NCBI RefSeq assembly: GCF_025421775.1
Contig: NZ_JAOEFX010000007.1
Coordinates: forward strand, 1 to 64,000
Source: Paenarthrobacter aurescens
GTDB lineage: Bacteria > Actinomycetota > Actinomycetes > Actinomycetales > Micrococcaceae
Reading direction: 5' to 3'
DNA: 64,000 bases
Both the position numbers and the translations under genes were made by a program. The stretch's first letter is position 1. Each line of letters opens with the position of its first letter. The notes under the pieces were generated by a model, which saw only the letters and a list, made by a program, of their open reading frames with translations, was not told where the DNA came from and ran no database searches. Shown here in pieces: positions 7,180 to 17,532 of the stretch.

Positions 7180-8324
7180 GCTCCGCAACACCCGCCGCTG
7201 AGAACAACTCCGGTATCACCTACGCTTCTGCCGGCGTCGACGTTGAAGCGGGCGACCGCGCAGTCGAACTCATGAAGGGCGCCATCAAGGCGACGCACAA
7301 CTCTTCGGTGATTGGCGGCGTCGGCGGTTTCGCTGGCCTGTACGACGTCTCGAAGCTCCTGACTTACAAGAAGCCGCTGCTGGCCACGTCCACCGACGGT
7401 GTTGGCACCAAGGTAGCCATCGCGCAGGCCATGGACATCCACGACACCATCGGTTTCGACCTGGTGGGCATGGTGGTGGACGACATCGTTGTAGTGGGTG
7501 CTGAGCCGCTCTATATGACCGACTACATCGCCTGCGGCAAGGTTGTCCCGGAGCGCATCGCTGACATTGTCCGCGGTATCGCTGCTGCCTGCTCCGTTGC
7601 CGGCACCGCCCTGGTGGGCGGCGAAACCGCTGAGCACCCGGGCCTCCTGGGTGAGCACGAGTACGACGTCGCAGGTGCCGCAACCGGCATCGTCGAGGCC
7701 GACGCCCTGCTCGGTCCGGACCGCGTCCGCGCCGGCGACGTCGTCATCGGTATGGCTTCATCCGGCCTGCACTCCAACGGCTACTCCCTGGTCCGCCGCG
7801 TCATCAACCACGCCGGTTGGGCCCTGGACCGCCAGGTTTCCGAGCTCGGCCGCACGCTGGGCGAAGAGCTCCTGGAGCCGACCCGCGTCTACGCAGCTGA
7901 CTGCCTCGACCTTGCCCGCACCTTCCCCGTTGCAGGTGGCGCAGCCGTTCACGGCTTCAGCCACGTCACCGGTGGTGGCCTGGCCGCCAACCTGGCCCGC
8001 GTCCTCCCGCAGGGCCTGGTGGCCACGGTTGACCGCAACACCTGGGAACTGCCCGCCATCTTCAAGCTGGTTTCCGAGCTGGGCAACGTTCCGCTGGCCG
8101 ACCTGGAGCGCACGTTGAACCTCGGCGTGGGCATGGTCGCCATCGTTTCCGCCGAAGCAGCCGACGCCGCAGTGGCCCGCCTCAACGACCGCGGACTGCC
8201 GTCCTGGGTCATGGGCACCGTTTCAGCTGACAGCGACTCGATCGACAAGACCGGCCCGGACTACGTCCAGGGTGCCAAGGGCGTCGACGGCGGCGCTGTC
8301 CGTTTGGTGAACGCCTACGCCTAA
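7176..8324 (+). CDS. purM: Phosphoribosylformylglycinamidine cyclo-ligase (AIR synthetase)
   Basis: PurM catalyses ATP-dependent ring closure of FGAM to AIR in purine synthesis. The 382-residue protein carries ITYASAGVDVEAGDRAVE at the N-terminus, STDGVGTKV, the metal/ATP region GGETAEHPG, and GLHSNGYSLVRR and HVTGGGLAANL in the C-terminal domain, all typical of the family. The start overlaps the purF stop (ATGA), showing translational coupling. A strong hairpin follows 19 bp after the stop codon. Confidence 0.97.
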   Translation: MSSATPAAENNSGITYASAGVDVEAGDRAVELMKGAIKATHNSSVIGGVGGFAGLYDVSKLLTYKKPLLATSTDGVGTKVAIAQAMDIHDTIGFDLVGMVVDDIVVVGAEPLYMTDYIACGKVVPERIADIVRGIAAACSVAGTALVGGETAEHPGLLGEHEYDVAGAATGIVEADALLGPDRVRAGDVVIGMASSGLHSNGYSLVRRVINHAGWALDRQVSELGRTLGEELLEPTRVYAADCLDLARTFPVAGGAAVHGFSHVTGGGLAANLARVLPQGLVATVDRNTWELPAIFKLVSELGNVPLADLERTLNLGVGMVAIVSAEAADAAVARLNDRGLPSWVMGTVSADSDSIDKTGPDYVQGAKGVDGGAVRLVNAYA

Positions 8325-8343
8325 GCGGTATATCGCTTCATAA

Positions 8344-8384
8344 AGAGAGCGGCCGGGCAGTCTTGGACTGCCCGGCCGCTCTCT
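8344..8384 (+). terminator. Terminator of the purF-purM operon
   Basis: AGAGAGCGGCCGGGCAG (8344-8360) pairs perfectly over 17 bp with 8368-8384 around a 7-nt loop, and the run TCTCTTT follows. It separates purM from the convergent VOC genes and may stop transcription from both sides. Confidence 0.85.
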
Positions 8385-8399
8385 CTTTGCTGCCTGGTT

Positions 8400-9170
8400 C
8401 TATGTCTGGATCAGGCTCAGGATTCCGCCCTGCGGATCCTGAATGGTGGCGAGGGACCCCGCCTCAGGTTTCTCCTCCGGCTCCACCAGGAGCTCTCCCC
8501 CGGCCGCCACAGCAGCTTCGGCGGCCTTGCGGACATCCGCTACGCCGAAATAAATCTGCCAGGCGGCCTCGTCGCCTTCGTCGGCAGGGACAACACCTGC
8601 CACTTCGTCACCGTTGACCATCAGCGTGCTGTAGCTGCCGCCGTCGTCCTGGGGATATTCGGTAACCTCGTGACCGAAAAGCTGCTGGAAAAACGCGACG
8701 GCGGACTGCGGCTCAGGCGTCAACAGTTCAGCCCACGCCAACGCACCGGGCTCGTTGAACAGGTGGCTTCCCACATGCGTTCCAGCCTGCCAAACGCCGG
8801 TGGTTCCGCCGCCGGGAGGTTCAATGAACGCCAGGACACCGGTATCCGCAACAGCCTCGGGTCCGAACTGGAGCTTCCCGCCGGCATGGACAGCGTCGTC
8901 TGCAATTTCTTCAGTGTCCGTGGCGGCTATGTAAATGTTCCATTGGCCGTGCGTTCCCGCAGCCTCCTGCATGGGGTTCTGCGGTGCGATCACCGCCACT
9001 AACTGGTCCTTGACGAAGGCCTGCGCATAGCTGCGGCCATCAGGAGTGGGCAGGTCTTTGTACTTCCAGCCGAATACGCGCTGATAGAAGTCTTTGGCCG
9101 CGGCGACGTCCCTGGTCTGCAGGTCCGCCCAGCACGGCTCGCCGCTGGGGTAGTGCTGCCGGGCCGTCAT
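8400..9170 (-). CDS. Two-domain VOC (glyoxalase/bleomycin-resistance fold) protein
   Basis: The 256-residue protein is two VOC modules in tandem. Each starts with a GEPCWADLQT- or GALAWAELLT-type strand followed by FYQRVFGW or FFQQLFGHE. This resembles the glyoxalase-like hydroxylase family of actinobacteria, but metal ligands are not certain. It lies downstream of and overlaps a paralogue by 4 bp, so the two form an operon. The substrate is unknown, with small-molecule detoxification a general guess. Confidence 0.82.
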   Translation of the reverse strand: MTARQHYPSGEPCWADLQTRDVAAAKDFYQRVFGWKYKDLPTPDGRSYAQAFVKDQLVAVIAPQNPMQEAAGTHGQWNIYIAATDTEEIADDAVHAGGKLQFGPEAVADTGVLAFIEPPGGGTTGVWQAGTHVGSHLFNEPGALAWAELLTPEPQSAVAFFQQLFGHEVTEYPQDDGGSYSTLMVNGDEVAGVVPADEGDEAAWQIYFGVADVRKAAEAAVAAGGELLVEPEEKPEAGSLATIQDPQGGILSLIQT

Positions 9171-9949
9171 GCGGTGAGGCCTGTCATGATGCTGAACGCC
9201 GCCCCGGCCGGATCCATGAGGACAGCCATGCGGCCAACGCCGGGCACATCGAAGGCGGGCGCGATGATATGGCTCCCCAACTCAACGGCCTGCTGAACTG
9301 CCGCATCCACTTCCTCAACGGCGAAGTAGGTCATCCAAAATGGCGATAAGCCCTCAATGGGCAACGTAAGCGCGCCGGCTATGCGCTTTCCTTCCACCAA
9401 GAGGCTGGTGTACTCCTGCAGGTCACCGGCCGGTTCAGTTTCGCTGGTGCACCCTGTCACAGCCTCATAGAACGCTACGGCCTTGGGGACGTCATTTGTT
9501 TGCAGCTCATTCCAAATCATGGTCCCCGGTTCATTGACCAGCCCTGATCCGGGGTGGTTGCCGGCCTCCCAAAAGCCGATCTGGGCCCCGGTGGGATCTG
9601 TGGCGAAGAACATCCGCCCGCTGCCGTTGGGCACCGAGTCGGGAGGGAAGAGAAGGGTTCCGCCAGCGGCTTCCACGCGTTGGGCGGCCTCGTCAGCGGA
9701 ATCCACGGCAATATAGTTCGCCCAGTATGAAGGCATCCCCTCCGGAGCGTCGGGCATCTGCTGCATCATGCCGGCAACGTAGCGGCCCTGGAGCTTGGCC
9801 ATGTAGTAGGTGGCGCCGTTCCCGGCGTCCATGGCGTCCAGCTCCCATCCAAAGAGGTCACTGTAGAACTTCCTGGACACGTCGATGTCGGTGGAGGACA
9901 GGTCCACCCAACACGGTGTTCCCTGCTTGTAGCTGTCGACCTCCGGCAT
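9167..9949 (-). CDS. Two-domain VOC protein, paralogue of its downstream neighbour
   Basis: The 260-residue protein has the same two-module plan: GTPCWVDLSSTDIDVSRKFY at the start and MIWNELQTNDVPKAVAFY at about residue 140, each followed by alternating strands. Clear similarity to the 8400-9170 product indicates a tandem duplication. A start at ATG 9949 is supported by an upstream AAAGGGAAA. The promoter must lie in the short space before the DUF3073 terminator at 9989-10041. Confidence 0.82.
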   Translation of the reverse strand: MPEVDSYKQGTPCWVDLSSTDIDVSRKFYSDLFGWELDAMDAGNGATYYMAKLQGRYVAGMMQQMPDAPEGMPSYWANYIAVDSADEAAQRVEAAGGTLLFPPDSVPNGSGRMFFATDPTGAQIGFWEAGNHPGSGLVNEPGTMIWNELQTNDVPKAVAFYEAVTGCTSETEPAGDLQEYTSLLVEGKRIAGALTLPIEGLSPFWMTYFAVEEVDAAVQQAVELGSHIIAPAFDVPGVGRMAVLMDPAGAAFSIMTGLTA

Positions 9950-9988
9950 GGATTTCCCTTTCGATGAGCTCGAACTCCAGCCTACGCA

Positions 9989-10041
9989 AAAAAGGGCCCT
10001 CAGGGTACGCCAATGAATGGCGTGCCCTGGGGGCCCTTTTT
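9989..10041 (-). terminator. Intrinsic terminator of the DUF3073 gene
   Basis: The arms 9989-10012 and 10018-10041 are 24 nt each with two mismatches, around a 5-nt loop. On the minus strand the GC-rich stem is followed by a T run (the A tract at 9988-9993). It therefore ends leftward transcription from the DUF3073 gene and insulates the VOC operon. About 90 bp between the hairpin and the DUF3073 stop hold nothing recognisable. Confidence 0.85.
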
Positions 10042-10134
10042 CAGAAGATATACGGCATCCGGAGATGCGCGATGACCTTGATGTACGACGGCGGTCCGCA
10101 ACTCAGCACCTACGGCACCTGTTGGTTGCGACAG

Positions 10135-10359
10135 CTATCCGATTCGGCGGGTGTCAACCTCGTCGTCATCGTCTTCCGCGTACTTGTCCTCGTAGGCCGA
10201 ATAGTCCGGCTCCGAGGGATCTTCGGGGAAGTGGCTCTTGACACGACTGGACGGACCCGTGAGCTCCCGCTCAAGTGCCGAATAGTCAGTGTTCGGGGAG
10301 TAGTACTTAATATCCCGAGCCTGCTTGGTAGCTTTTGCCTTTTGACGGCCGCGCCCCAT
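10135..10359 (-). CDS. DUF3073 family protein
   Basis: The 74-residue protein starts MGRGRQKAKATKQAR and contains KYYSPNTDYSALERELTG, the DUF3073 signature. The C-terminus is acidic. The longer in-frame start is rejected because GGGGG stands just upstream of the ATG at 10359 and the family begins there. The gene is found convergent to or near purM in many actinobacteria, as it is here. Its function is unknown. The basic head and acidic tail suggest binding to nucleic acid or ribosomes. Confidence 0.93.
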   Translation of the reverse strand: MGRGRQKAKATKQARDIKYYSPNTDYSALERELTGPSSRVKSHFPEDPSEPDYSAYEDKYAEDDDDEVDTRRIG

Positions 10360-10601
10360 GGCGTGACCCCCTTTTGTACTTGGACCGGAGGTGGTCACCT
10401 TGGCTATCGGTGAGGCCCCGGAATGTTTGGTCAATTTGTCGTATGTCTAGATTACATGCTTTCGGGAGTGCCTGCGCGCCACCACAGCGCGGCGCGAGGG
10501 CCGACTCCTGCCAAAACCAAGGCTGAACACCTCCCAGGGACTCGAAAATTGGGTAGAGTCTGCCTCAATGCGGCGTCACAGCAGGAAGGCACACCCAGAA
10601 A

Positions 10602-11399
10602 ATGAGCCAGGACAACACTCCCCCGCGCGATGGTTCACCACGCGATCAAGCCAAGGATGGGGTGCCCCCCGCGCCCGAAACACCACCGGCAGCCGGTGAG
10701 CAGCCGCGATCTGAACCTTTGGTGCCACCGTCGGGCCTCGAGCCGGACCCTGCGCCCGAGATCGATCCCGACTTCGTGCCGAACCCAGGGGAACAGCCCG
10801 ATCCCGCAGCGCCACCGACGGACGCCCAGGCACCTGCTTACCCCGCCGGGTATCCGGGACAGGAGTGGCAGCCTGAACCGCACGGAGATCCGGTCAAACG
10901 GCAAAGGCTGGTCATCGGCGGGATAGTAGTGGGCGTACTGGTGCTCATTGGCGTGGTGATCTGGGTGCTGCTCAATCTGCTGGGAACGCGGCCTGAAGCT
11001 GCGGTCACCACTCCGACTGCCACAGCGACCCCTGGCCCGCTTCCGCGTGACGCGAATGCGAAGGACTTCCTAGTGGGCGATTGCTTCGCTGATTTCGATC
11101 CCAATGCCAGTGTGGCAAGGGCCGTGGCCTGCGACACCGAGCACTCCGCCCAGCTCATTGGGGTCCACGCCTACCCGACCGACGATTCGTTCCCCGGAAC
11201 CAACGCCATGCGGGACAAGGGCCGGGAAGTCTGCAAGGCAGCTGTGGCAAAGCTCAACGCGGCAGCCGGCAATTACGTCCTCCTTCAGCAGAACGTTTAT
11301 CCGAGCCCCACCAGTTGGGATCGGGGCGACCGCCGCGTTGATTGCTTCATCGTGGTGGACTCAGGCAACACCATTAAGGAAGATCTCCTCCAGAAATAG
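10602..11399 (+). CDS. Septum-formation-family single-pass membrane protein
   Basis: The 265-residue protein has a long Pro/Glu/Asp-rich cytoplasmic N-terminus (about 1-100), one membrane helix (about 104-128) and an extracellular domain with a regular cysteine pattern: LVGDCFADF, AVACDTEHSAQLIG, GREVCKAA and RVDCFIV. That pattern and the CDTEHSAQ motif match the actinobacterial septum formation domain, possibly forming two disulfides. The ATG follows GGAAGG at 10585-10590, about 11 bp upstream. The proposed role in cell division is family annotation only. Confidence 0.75.
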   Translation: MSQDNTPPRDGSPRDQAKDGVPPAPETPPAAGEQPRSEPLVPPSGLEPDPAPEIDPDFVPNPGEQPDPAAPPTDAQAPAYPAGYPGQEWQPEPHGDPVKRQRLVIGGIVVGVLVLIGVVIWVLLNLLGTRPEAAVTTPTATATPGPLPRDANAKDFLVGDCFADFDPNASVARAVACDTEHSAQLIGVHAYPTDDSFPGTNAMRDKGREVCKAAVAKLNAAAGNYVLLQQNVYPSPTSWDRGDRRVDCFIVVDSGNTIKEDLLQK

Positions 11400-11413
11400 C
11401 CCACCAGCCACCA

Positions 11414-14071
11414 TTACTTCCTGCGAACCGTGAGTCCCGTCCCCGCGGGCATGCCGCCGTCGGGACCTGCCAACGACTCCAGACCCTCAATGGTGAGTTC
11501 GTCGAGGTCGGCGGCGGTGTCCACCAGCACGGTGTCGCCGTCGCTGATCTCGCCGGCGAGGATCTCCTTGGCGAGGCGGTCGCCGATCTCACGCTGAACC
11601 AGCCGACGCAGCGGCCGGGCTCCGTAAGCAGGATCGAAGCCGGACATGGCCAACCAGGCGCGGGCACCGTCAGTCACCTCGAGGCTCAGGCGACGATCGC
11701 GGAGCCGGTTGGCCAGTTCGGCCACGTGCAGCTCCACAATCCGGGCCAGTTCCTCCACGGACAGCGGATCGAAGAGCACGATCTCGTCCAGGCGGTTCAG
11801 GAACTCAGGCTTGAACGATGCCTGCACCACGGCCATGACGGCCTCTCGCTTGGCCCGGGCATCCAGCGACTGGTCCACCAGGAACTGGCTTCCTGAATTG
11901 GAGGTCAGCACCAGGATGGTGTTTCGGAAATCCACGGTGCGGCCCTGACCGTCGGTGAGCCGTCCGTCGTCGAGGACCTGCAGGAGGATGTCGAAGACCT
12001 CAGGGTGGGCCTTCTCCACTTCATCGAGCAGGACTACCGAATACGGACGGCGACGTACAGCCTCGGTCAGCTGCCCGCCTTCCTCATAGCCCACGTATCC
12101 CGGAGGGGCACCCACCAGGCGGGCTACGGCGTGCTTCTCGCTGTACTCGGACATGTCGATCCGGATCATGGCGCGTTCGTCGTCGAAGAGGAAGTCAGCC
12201 AAGGCCTTGGCCAGTTCCGTCTTGCCGACACCCGTGGGGCCAAGGAACAAGAACGATCCTGTGGGCCTGTTGGGATCGCTGATGCCGGCTCGTGCACGCC
12301 GCACGGCATCGGACACCGCCTGCACGGCTTTGGTCTGGCCGATCAGTCGCTTGCCAAGCTCTTCCTCCATGTGGAGGAGCTTCTGGGACTCACCTTGGAG
12401 CATGCGTCCGGCAGGGATGCCGGTCCAGGCGGAGATGACCTCGGCAATGTCGTCAGCGGTTACGTCCTCGGCCACCATGAGTTCCGGTTTCGAGTCGCTC
12501 CGGGCGGATTCCTCCTCAGCAGCGGCGCTCAGCTCCCGTTCGAGGGCAGGCAGCTCTCCGTAAAGGATCCGTGAGGCCGATTCGAGGTCGCCTTCGCGCT
12601 GGGCCTTGTCCGCGACGGAACGCAGTTCGTCGATCTTGGCCTTGAGGTCGCCGACGCGGTTCAGTCCGGCTTTCTCAGCTTCCCAGCGCGCGTTCAACGC
12701 ACTGAGTTCTTCGTTCTTGTCCGCCTTGTCCGCGCGGAGCGCAGCCAGCCTCTCCACCGACGCAGGGTCAGTTTCGCCCTGGAGGGCCAGTTCTTCCATG
12801 GTCAGGCGGTCGACGGCGCGGCGGAGCTGGTCGATCTCCTCCGGTGCGGAATCGATCTCCATGCGGAGCCGTGACGCGGCCTCGTCCACCAGGTCGATGG
12901 CCTTGTCCGGCAACTGGCGTCCGGAGATGTAGCGGTTGGACAGCGTTGCAGCGGCCACCAGCGCGGAGTCGGCGATGGCCACCTTGTGGTGGGCCTCGTA
13001 GCGCTCCTTCAAACCACGCAGAATACCGATGGTGTCCTCAACGCTGGGCTCGCCAACGTAGACCTGCTGGAAGCGGCGCTCCAAGGCCGGGTCCTTCTCG
13101 ATGTTCTCGCGGTACTCGTCCAGGGTGGTGGCCCCGATCAGGCGCAGCTCGCCGCGGGCCAGCATGGGCTTCAACATATTGCCCGCATCCATGGCGCTGT
13201 CACCTGTGGCACCGGCACCAACTACGGTGTGGATTTCGTCGATGAATGTGACGATCTGGCCGTTGGAGTTCTTGATTTCCTCGAGTACGGCCTTCAGTCG
13301 CTCCTCGAACTCGCCGCGGTACTTGGCGCCGGCCACCATGGAGGCAAGATCCAGTGCGATCAGCGTCTTGCCGCGCAAGCTTTCGGGGACGTCGCCGGCC
13401 ACCATGCGCTGGGCAAGGCCTTCGACGACGGCGGTCTTGCCGACGCCGGGCTCACCGATCAGAACGGGGTTGTTCTTGGTGCGGCGGCTCAGGACCTGGA
13501 CGACGCGTCGAATCTCGCTGTCCCGCCCAATGACGGGGTCCAGCTTGCCCGAGCGGGCCACCGCGGTGAGGTCAGTACCGAACTTCTCCAAGGCCTGGAA
13601 GGTGTTCTCCGGGTCCGGGGAATTGACGTTCCTGTCGCCCCGGACACCCGGCAGGGCGGCGAGCAGAGCCTCGTGGGAGGCGCCGGCGTCGCGCATTAAT
13701 TTGCCGACGGAGTCACTTCCGGCCGAGAGGCCCAGCAGCAGGTGTTCGGTGGAGACGAAGGAGTCGCCGAGTTTGTCGGCCTCGTTCTGGGCAGCCTGGA
13801 TGGCCTGCATGGACTGACGGGACAGCTGTGCTTGCTGGACCGAGCTGCCCGATGTGGACGGAAGCGCCTTGATGGCGGAGCTGGCCTGCACGCTCACGGC
13901 ATCAGGATCGGCCCCGGTGGCGCGCAGAAGTGCCACGGCGACGCCCTCGCGCTGGTCCATGAGGGCTTTCAGCAGGTGGGCAGGCTCAAGCTGCGGGTTG
14001 CCGGCAGTTGATGCGTTCATGGCGGCCGCAGAAAGGGCCTCCTGGCTTTTGGTGGTGAATTTGACGTCCAA
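11414..14071 (-). CDS. clpB: ATP-dependent disaggregase ClpB
   Basis: The 885-residue Hsp100 protein resolves aggregates together with DnaK. Domains in order: repeated Clp N domain (1-150), first AAA module with Walker [10 protein letters not shown] near 207, middle coiled-coil (about 400-530), second AAA module with GPTGVGKTE near 609, and the D2-small C-terminal domain. The start is TTG, with AAGGGAG six bases upstream. The C-terminus lacks a ClpP-loop IGF motif as expected for ClpB rather than ClpC. A HAIR-like operator precedes the gene. Confidence 0.97.
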   Translation of the reverse strand: MDVKFTTKSQEALSAAAMNASTAGNPQLEPAHLLKALMDQREGVAVALLRATGADPDAVSVQASSAIKALPSTSGSSVQQAQLSRQSMQAIQAAQNEADKLGDSFVSTEHLLLGLSAGSDSVGKLMRDAGASHEALLAALPGVRGDRNVNSPDPENTFQALEKFGTDLTAVARSGKLDPVIGRDSEIRRVVQVLSRRTKNNPVLIGEPGVGKTAVVEGLAQRMVAGDVPESLRGKTLIALDLASMVAGAKYRGEFEERLKAVLEEIKNSNGQIVTFIDEIHTVVGAGATGDSAMDAGNMLKPMLARGELRLIGATTLDEYRENIEKDPALERRFQQVYVGEPSVEDTIGILRGLKERYEAHHKVAIADSALVAAATLSNRYISGRQLPDKAIDLVDEAASRLRMEIDSAPEEIDQLRRAVDRLTMEELALQGETDPASVERLAALRADKADKNEELSALNARWEAEKAGLNRVGDLKAKIDELRSVADKAQREGDLESASRILYGELPALERELSAAAEEESARSDSKPELMVAEDVTADDIAEVISAWTGIPAGRMLQGESQKLLHMEEELGKRLIGQTKAVQAVSDAVRRARAGISDPNRPTGSFLFLGPTGVGKTELAKALADFLFDDERAMIRIDMSEYSEKHAVARLVGAPPGYVGYEEGGQLTEAVRRRPYSVVLLDEVEKAHPEVFDILLQVLDDGRLTDGQGRTVDFRNTILVLTSNSGSQFLVDQSLDARAKREAVMAVVQASFKPEFLNRLDEIVLFDPLSVEELARIVELHVAELANRLRDRRLSLEVTDGARAWLAMSGFDPAYGARPLRRLVQREIGDRLAKEILAGEISDGDTVLVDTAADLDELTIEGLESLAGPDGGMPAGTGLTVRRK

Positions 14072-14103
14072 AGAGTGCTCCCTTTCTGGGTTAGACCAAT
14101 ACT

Positions 14104-14136
14104 TTCAAAGTTGAGTCTACTACGCTCAACTTTGAA
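14104..14136 (-). promoter_or_regulatory. HAIR-like operator upstream of clpB
   Basis: Perfect 12-bp arms TTCAAAGTTGAG (14104-14115) and CTCAACTTTGAA (14125-14136) flank a 9-nt spacer. Within it GTTGAGT-N7-GCTCAAC closely resembles the HspR box CTTGAGT-N7-ACTCAAG. HspR represses dnaK and clpB in actinobacteria. The dyad sits 33 bp from the clpB start, as expected for a repressor site. No hspR gene is in the window. Confidence 0.8.
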
Positions 14137-14220
14137 TTCAGGGTCATTGTGTTCCATGTTTGCCCACGGCGAAACTGCTGTCCAGAGTCCACCGGAATCG
14201 GGGGAAAGTAGGCTGGGGTC

Positions 14221-14838
14221 ATGGACACAATCTCCAGTACGGAAGAACTCGAAGAGCTGATCGGATTGCCCCTTGATCGTGTGCGAAAGAAGGTCCGCAC
14301 CTCGCTCAGTGATTTCGACCGGCAATGGTTGGCCGCAAGTCCCTTCTGCGTGATCTCAACGACTGACGCGCAGGGTCGCGTTGACGCCTCACCCAAGGGC
14401 GACCCCGCCGGATTCATCCTCGTCCTGGACGAACACACCATCGCCATCCCGGAACGCCCCGGAAACAAGCTCACCTTCGGCTTCCACAACATTCTGGAGA
14501 ACCCGAATGTCGGCATCCTCTCGGTGGTTCCGGGCCGCACGGATACCCTCCGGATCAACGGGACCGCGCAGATTGTCCGCGACGCCGATTTCTTCGATCT
14601 CATGGTGGTCAAGGGGCACCGTCCGCGCGCCGCCGTGGTGGTTTCCATCGAAGAAGTGTTCACACACTGCGGCAAGGCGTTCATGCGCAGCGGCCTGTGG
14701 CAGCCCGGGACCTGGGAGACCGGCGACCTGCCGAGCATCGCGGTGCTTTCACAGGCCTACACGCAGCCGGAAACTCCGCTGGAAGAGCTGGAGACCTATT
14801 ACGGGCCGTCCTACGCGGAGAAGATGTATCGGGAGTAG
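14221..14838 (+). CDS. FMN-dependent PPOX-type flavoprotein (MSMEG_1061-like)
   Basis: The 205-residue protein has the split-barrel pyridoxamine-phosphate-oxidase fold. The segment VISTTDAQGRVDASPKGDPAGF and IAIPERPGNKLTFG, which contacts the flavin phosphate, match the MSMEG_1061-type subfamily. Family members are oxidoreductases of unknown physiological substrate, some using F420 or FMN. It stands alone between the clpB promoter and the convergent modC gene, only 6 bp away. The N-terminal 40 residues are an added acidic helix. Confidence 0.83.
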   Translation: MDTISSTEELEELIGLPLDRVRKKVRTSLSDFDRQWLAASPFCVISTTDAQGRVDASPKGDPAGFILVLDEHTIAIPERPGNKLTFGFHNILENPNVGILSVVPGRTDTLRINGTAQIVRDADFFDLMVVKGHRPRAAVVVSIEEVFTHCGKAFMRSGLWQPGTWETGDLPSIAVLSQAYTQPETPLEELETYYGPSYAEKMYRE

Positions 14839-14844
14839 ACAGGC

Positions 14845-15915
14845 TCAGGCCGGATAGACCGCCACCAGCGCAGACTTGACCACGAACCGCACGTCCATGC
14901 CCGGGACAAGTCCAAGGTCGGCTGACGCCGCGGGGGTGATGTCGGCGGACAATGCCTGGGCCGAACCGCCCGCGGCGCGGACCCGGATCTGGTCACCGTG
15001 CGGTTCAAGGTCCGTGATGGTGACGGGAAACGAATTGCGGGGGCTTCCGTGGACATCGCCCAGGAAGACGGAAACGCTCGACGGCGGGAACGCCGCCACA
15101 CCTGCCTGGCCGGGCGAAGGTGACCAGCCGGAATCGTGTTGACCCGCGAAAACCCGGCCATCCGGCGTCGTGATTCCTTCCTCGGTGAGCGTCCCGGTGA
15201 CGAGGTTCAGCCCGGCGAGTCCAGCTGCAAAGTGGCTCCTGGGCCGTTCGAGGACATCCCGGGTTGGGCCTTCTTCAACAATGCGGCCCTTTTCCACCAC
15301 GATGACACGGTCGGCCAGCATGTAGGCGTCCAGGACATCGTGGGTGACGATGATGGCCTTCCGATCCTTCAAAACCCGCTTAAGCACGCGGCGAAGCAAC
15401 GGTGCCGCATGGATGTCGAGGGCGGCCATGGGCTCATCGAGAAGGAGGAGCTCGGGCTCGGCGGCCAAAGCGCGGGCCACTGCCACACGTTGGGCCTGCC
15501 CGCCGGATAGTTGCGAAGGTTTTCGGTTGGCGAGGGGCATGGCGTCCACTTCGGCAAGCCAGTGCTGTGCGGTTTCCCGTGCCGCCACTTTGGAAGCTCC
15601 GGCACTCCGAGGTCCGAACGCCACGTTGTCCAGGGCGTTCAAATGTGGAAACAGCAGCGCTTCCTGGGCCAACAAAGCAGTCCCCCGCAGGTGGGGTGCC
15701 TTCCAAAGGCGAGTGCCGTCGTCGAGGTTGAACAGCTGTTTGTCGGCGATCCGTGCCGAACCGGAATCCGGTCGCAACAGCCCGGAAATCACACCCAGCA
15801 GAGTGGATTTGCCCGCACCGTTGGGACCGAGGATGGCCACAGTTTCGCCGTCGGCGAGGCTGAGTGACATGTCGAAGTTCCTGGCGTGGAGGCTGGCTTG
15901 CAGTTCGAAACTCAT
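14845..15915 (-). CDS. modC: Molybdate ABC transporter ATP-binding protein
   Basis: The 356-residue protein powers molybdate import. Visible are Walker [10 protein letters not shown] (about 31-39), the ABC signature [15 protein letters not shown] (about 137), Walker [14 protein letters not shown], and a C-terminal TOBE-like oxyanion-binding region (about 290-354). It is the last gene of the leftward mod operon and overlaps modB by 4 bp. Confidence 0.94.
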   Translation of the reverse strand: MSFELQASLHARNFDMSLSLADGETVAILGPNGAGKSTLLGVISGLLRPDSGSARIADKQLFNLDDGTRLWKAPHLRGTALLAQEALLFPHLNALDNVAFGPRSAGASKVAARETAQHWLAEVDAMPLANRKPSQLSGGQAQRVAVARALAAEPELLLLDEPMAALDIHAAPLLRRVLKRVLKDRKAIIVTHDVLDAYMLADRVIVVEKGRIVEEGPTRDVLERPRSHFAAGLAGLNLVTGTLTEEGITTPDGRVFAGQHDSGWSPSPGQAGVAAFPPSSVSVFLGDVHGSPRNSFPVTITDLEPHGDQIRVRAAGGSAQALSADITPAASADLGLVPGMDVRFVVKSALVAVYPA

Positions 15916-16730
15916 GCTTGGCCCCCCGAGGCCGCGCTGCCCCGCCGGCGACCATAGCTGAGCCCCACCACAGCCACCGCGACCGCCACCAGGACCAAGG
16001 ACAGCGCTACTGCGGCGTCGGGGTCGGTCTCCCGCTGCAGATAGATCTCCAGCGGCAGCGTGCGGGTCACCCCTTCCAGGCTTCCGGCGAACGTCAGAGT
16101 CGCACCGAACTCCCCCAGGCTGCGCGCGAACGACAACACGGCTCCCGACGCCAGCCCCGGCAGGACCAGCGGAAGCGTGACGCGGCGAAGGACCGTGGTG
16201 GGTCGGGCCCCGAGGGTCGCCGCGACGGCTTCATATCTGTTTCCGGCCGACCGCAGCGCCCCTTCCAGGCTGACCACCAGGAAGGGCAAGGCCACGAACG
16301 TCTGCGCCAGGATCACGGCGGTGGTGGAGAATGCGATCTGGATACCCGCTACCTCCAGGGACTTCCCCAGGAGGCCCTGCCGCCCAAACGTGTACAGGAG
16401 CGCGATACCCCCGACGACTGGTGGCAGCACCAGCGGCAAGAGGACGAACGCCCTCAGGAGCCGCTGGCCCGGGAACTCGCCGCGGGCCAGCACCAACGCC
16501 AAAGGAACTCCCAGCACGACGCACAGCAGAGTGCTGGCGGCCGAGGTCCGCAGGCTCAGCCCCAAGGCGGCGAGCGAGGGTTCTGACGTGATGAGCGGAA
16601 TGAACTGCGGCCAGTTGACCTTTGCGACCATAGCCACCAATGGAAGGACCACCAGCATCCCGCCCACGGCTGCCACAGCGTAAACCCACCGTGGGACACC
16701 GTGATAGCCAAAGGTGCTGCGCCTGTTCAT
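15912..16730 (-). CDS. modB: Molybdate ABC transporter permease
   Basis: The 272-residue inner-membrane protein has about six membrane segments. The cytoplasmic EAA loop is in the [21 protein letters not shown] segment near residue 180, where ModC docks. The start at [11 protein letters not shown] is chosen because the preceding open frame is antisense-like to modA and modB homologues start here. It begins 7 bp after modA ends. Confidence 0.93.
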   Translation of the reverse strand: MNRRSTFGYHGVPRWVYAVAAVGGMLVVLPLVAMVAKVNWPQFIPLITSEPSLAALGLSLRTSAASTLLCVVLGVPLALVLARGEFPGQRLLRAFVLLPLVLPPVVGGIALLYTFGRQGLLGKSLEVAGIQIAFSTTAVILAQTFVALPFLVVSLEGALRSAGNRYEAVAATLGARPTTVLRRVTLPLVLPGLASGAVLSFARSLGEFGATLTFAGSLEGVTRTLPLEIYLQRETDPDAAVALSLVLVAVAVAVVGLSYGRRRGSAASGGQA

Positions 16731-16737
16731 GGGCTTC

Positions 16738-17532
16738 CTACGGGGTTCCGAAGCCGGCGTCGCTGAGAACCTTCTTGCCTGCCTCGCCGGTGACCGCCGC
16801 GATGAACGCCGCTGCCAGCTCTTTGTTCTTGCCGGTGCCAACAGTGGCAATCGGGTAGGTGTTGACGGCCTTGTCCGATTCCGGGAACGGGATGCCCTTG
16901 ACCTTGTCCCCGGCTCCCTTGACGTCTGTGACGTACACCAGGCCCGCGTCGGCTTCACCCGAGGTGACCTTGCCCAGCACATCGGTCACGGACGATTCCT
17001 CGCTGACAGGACTCAACGGGATTCCGGTGGCCTTCTCAACGGTGTCCGTGGCCGTTCCGCAAGGCACCTGGCTGGCGCAGGTGACCACCTTGACTTCGGG
17101 TTTGGCCAAGTCGGCAAAGGAAGAGATCGACGCCGGATTGCTGGGTGGGACGGCAATCTCCAGGACGTTGGTGGCGAAGTCGGTCGCCGTACCATCCACG
17201 AGTTTGGCCTCGGCGAGCTTGGTCATGCTCTTGGTGTCGGCTGAGGCGAACACGTCAGCGGGGGCACCTTGGGTGATCTGGGTGACCAGGTCCGAGGAAC
17301 CCGCAAAGCTCAGCGTCACCTTGGTACCCGGGTTCTTGGCTTCGAAGTCCTTGGCCAGCTGCGTGAACGTGGATTTGAGCGAGGCAGCGGCAAAGACTGT
17401 GACAGTTCCGGAGAGCTGCCCTGTGGCACTGCCGTTGGAAGGTTCCGGGGCGCCGGAAGCACAGCCTGCCAGGCTGGCGGCAAGGGCGCCTCCCAGCAAC
17501 GCGGCGCTGAAGGAAGTACGCAGGATCCTCAT
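16738..17532 (-). CDS. modA: Molybdate-binding lipoprotein
   Basis: The 264-residue solute-binding protein begins with a basic n-region, a hydrophobic stretch and the lipobox LAGC (Cys about 23), so it is tethered outside the membrane. The type II binding-protein body begins [20 protein letters not shown], with [11 protein letters not shown] and [11 protein letters not shown] as oxyanion-contacting segments. It delivers molybdate or tungstate to ModBC. It overlaps the upstream HTH-TOBE regulator by 4 bp. Confidence 0.94.
   Translation of the reverse strand: MRILRTSFSAALLGGALAASLAGCASGAPEPSNGSATGQLSGTVTVFAAASLKSTFTQLAKDFEAKNPGTKVTLSFAGSSDLVTQITQGAPADVFASADTKSMTKLAEAKLVDGTATDFATNVLEIAVPPSNPASISSFADLAKPEVKVVTCASQVPCGTATDTVEKATGIPLSPVSEESSVTDVLGKVTSGEADAGLVYVTDVKGAGDKVKGIPFPESDKAVNTYPIATVGTGKNKELAAAFIAAVTGEAGKKVLSDAGFGTP

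Noticed and set aside
10423..10605. Small plus-strand frame before the septum-formation gene
   Set aside because: No Shine-Dalgarno, no hydrophobic or family pattern; it lies in the divergent promoter region.
16731..16982. Longer modB start overlapping modA
   Set aside because: The extra residues are Arg/Ser-rich antisense-like sequence; modB homologues begin at the chosen ATG.
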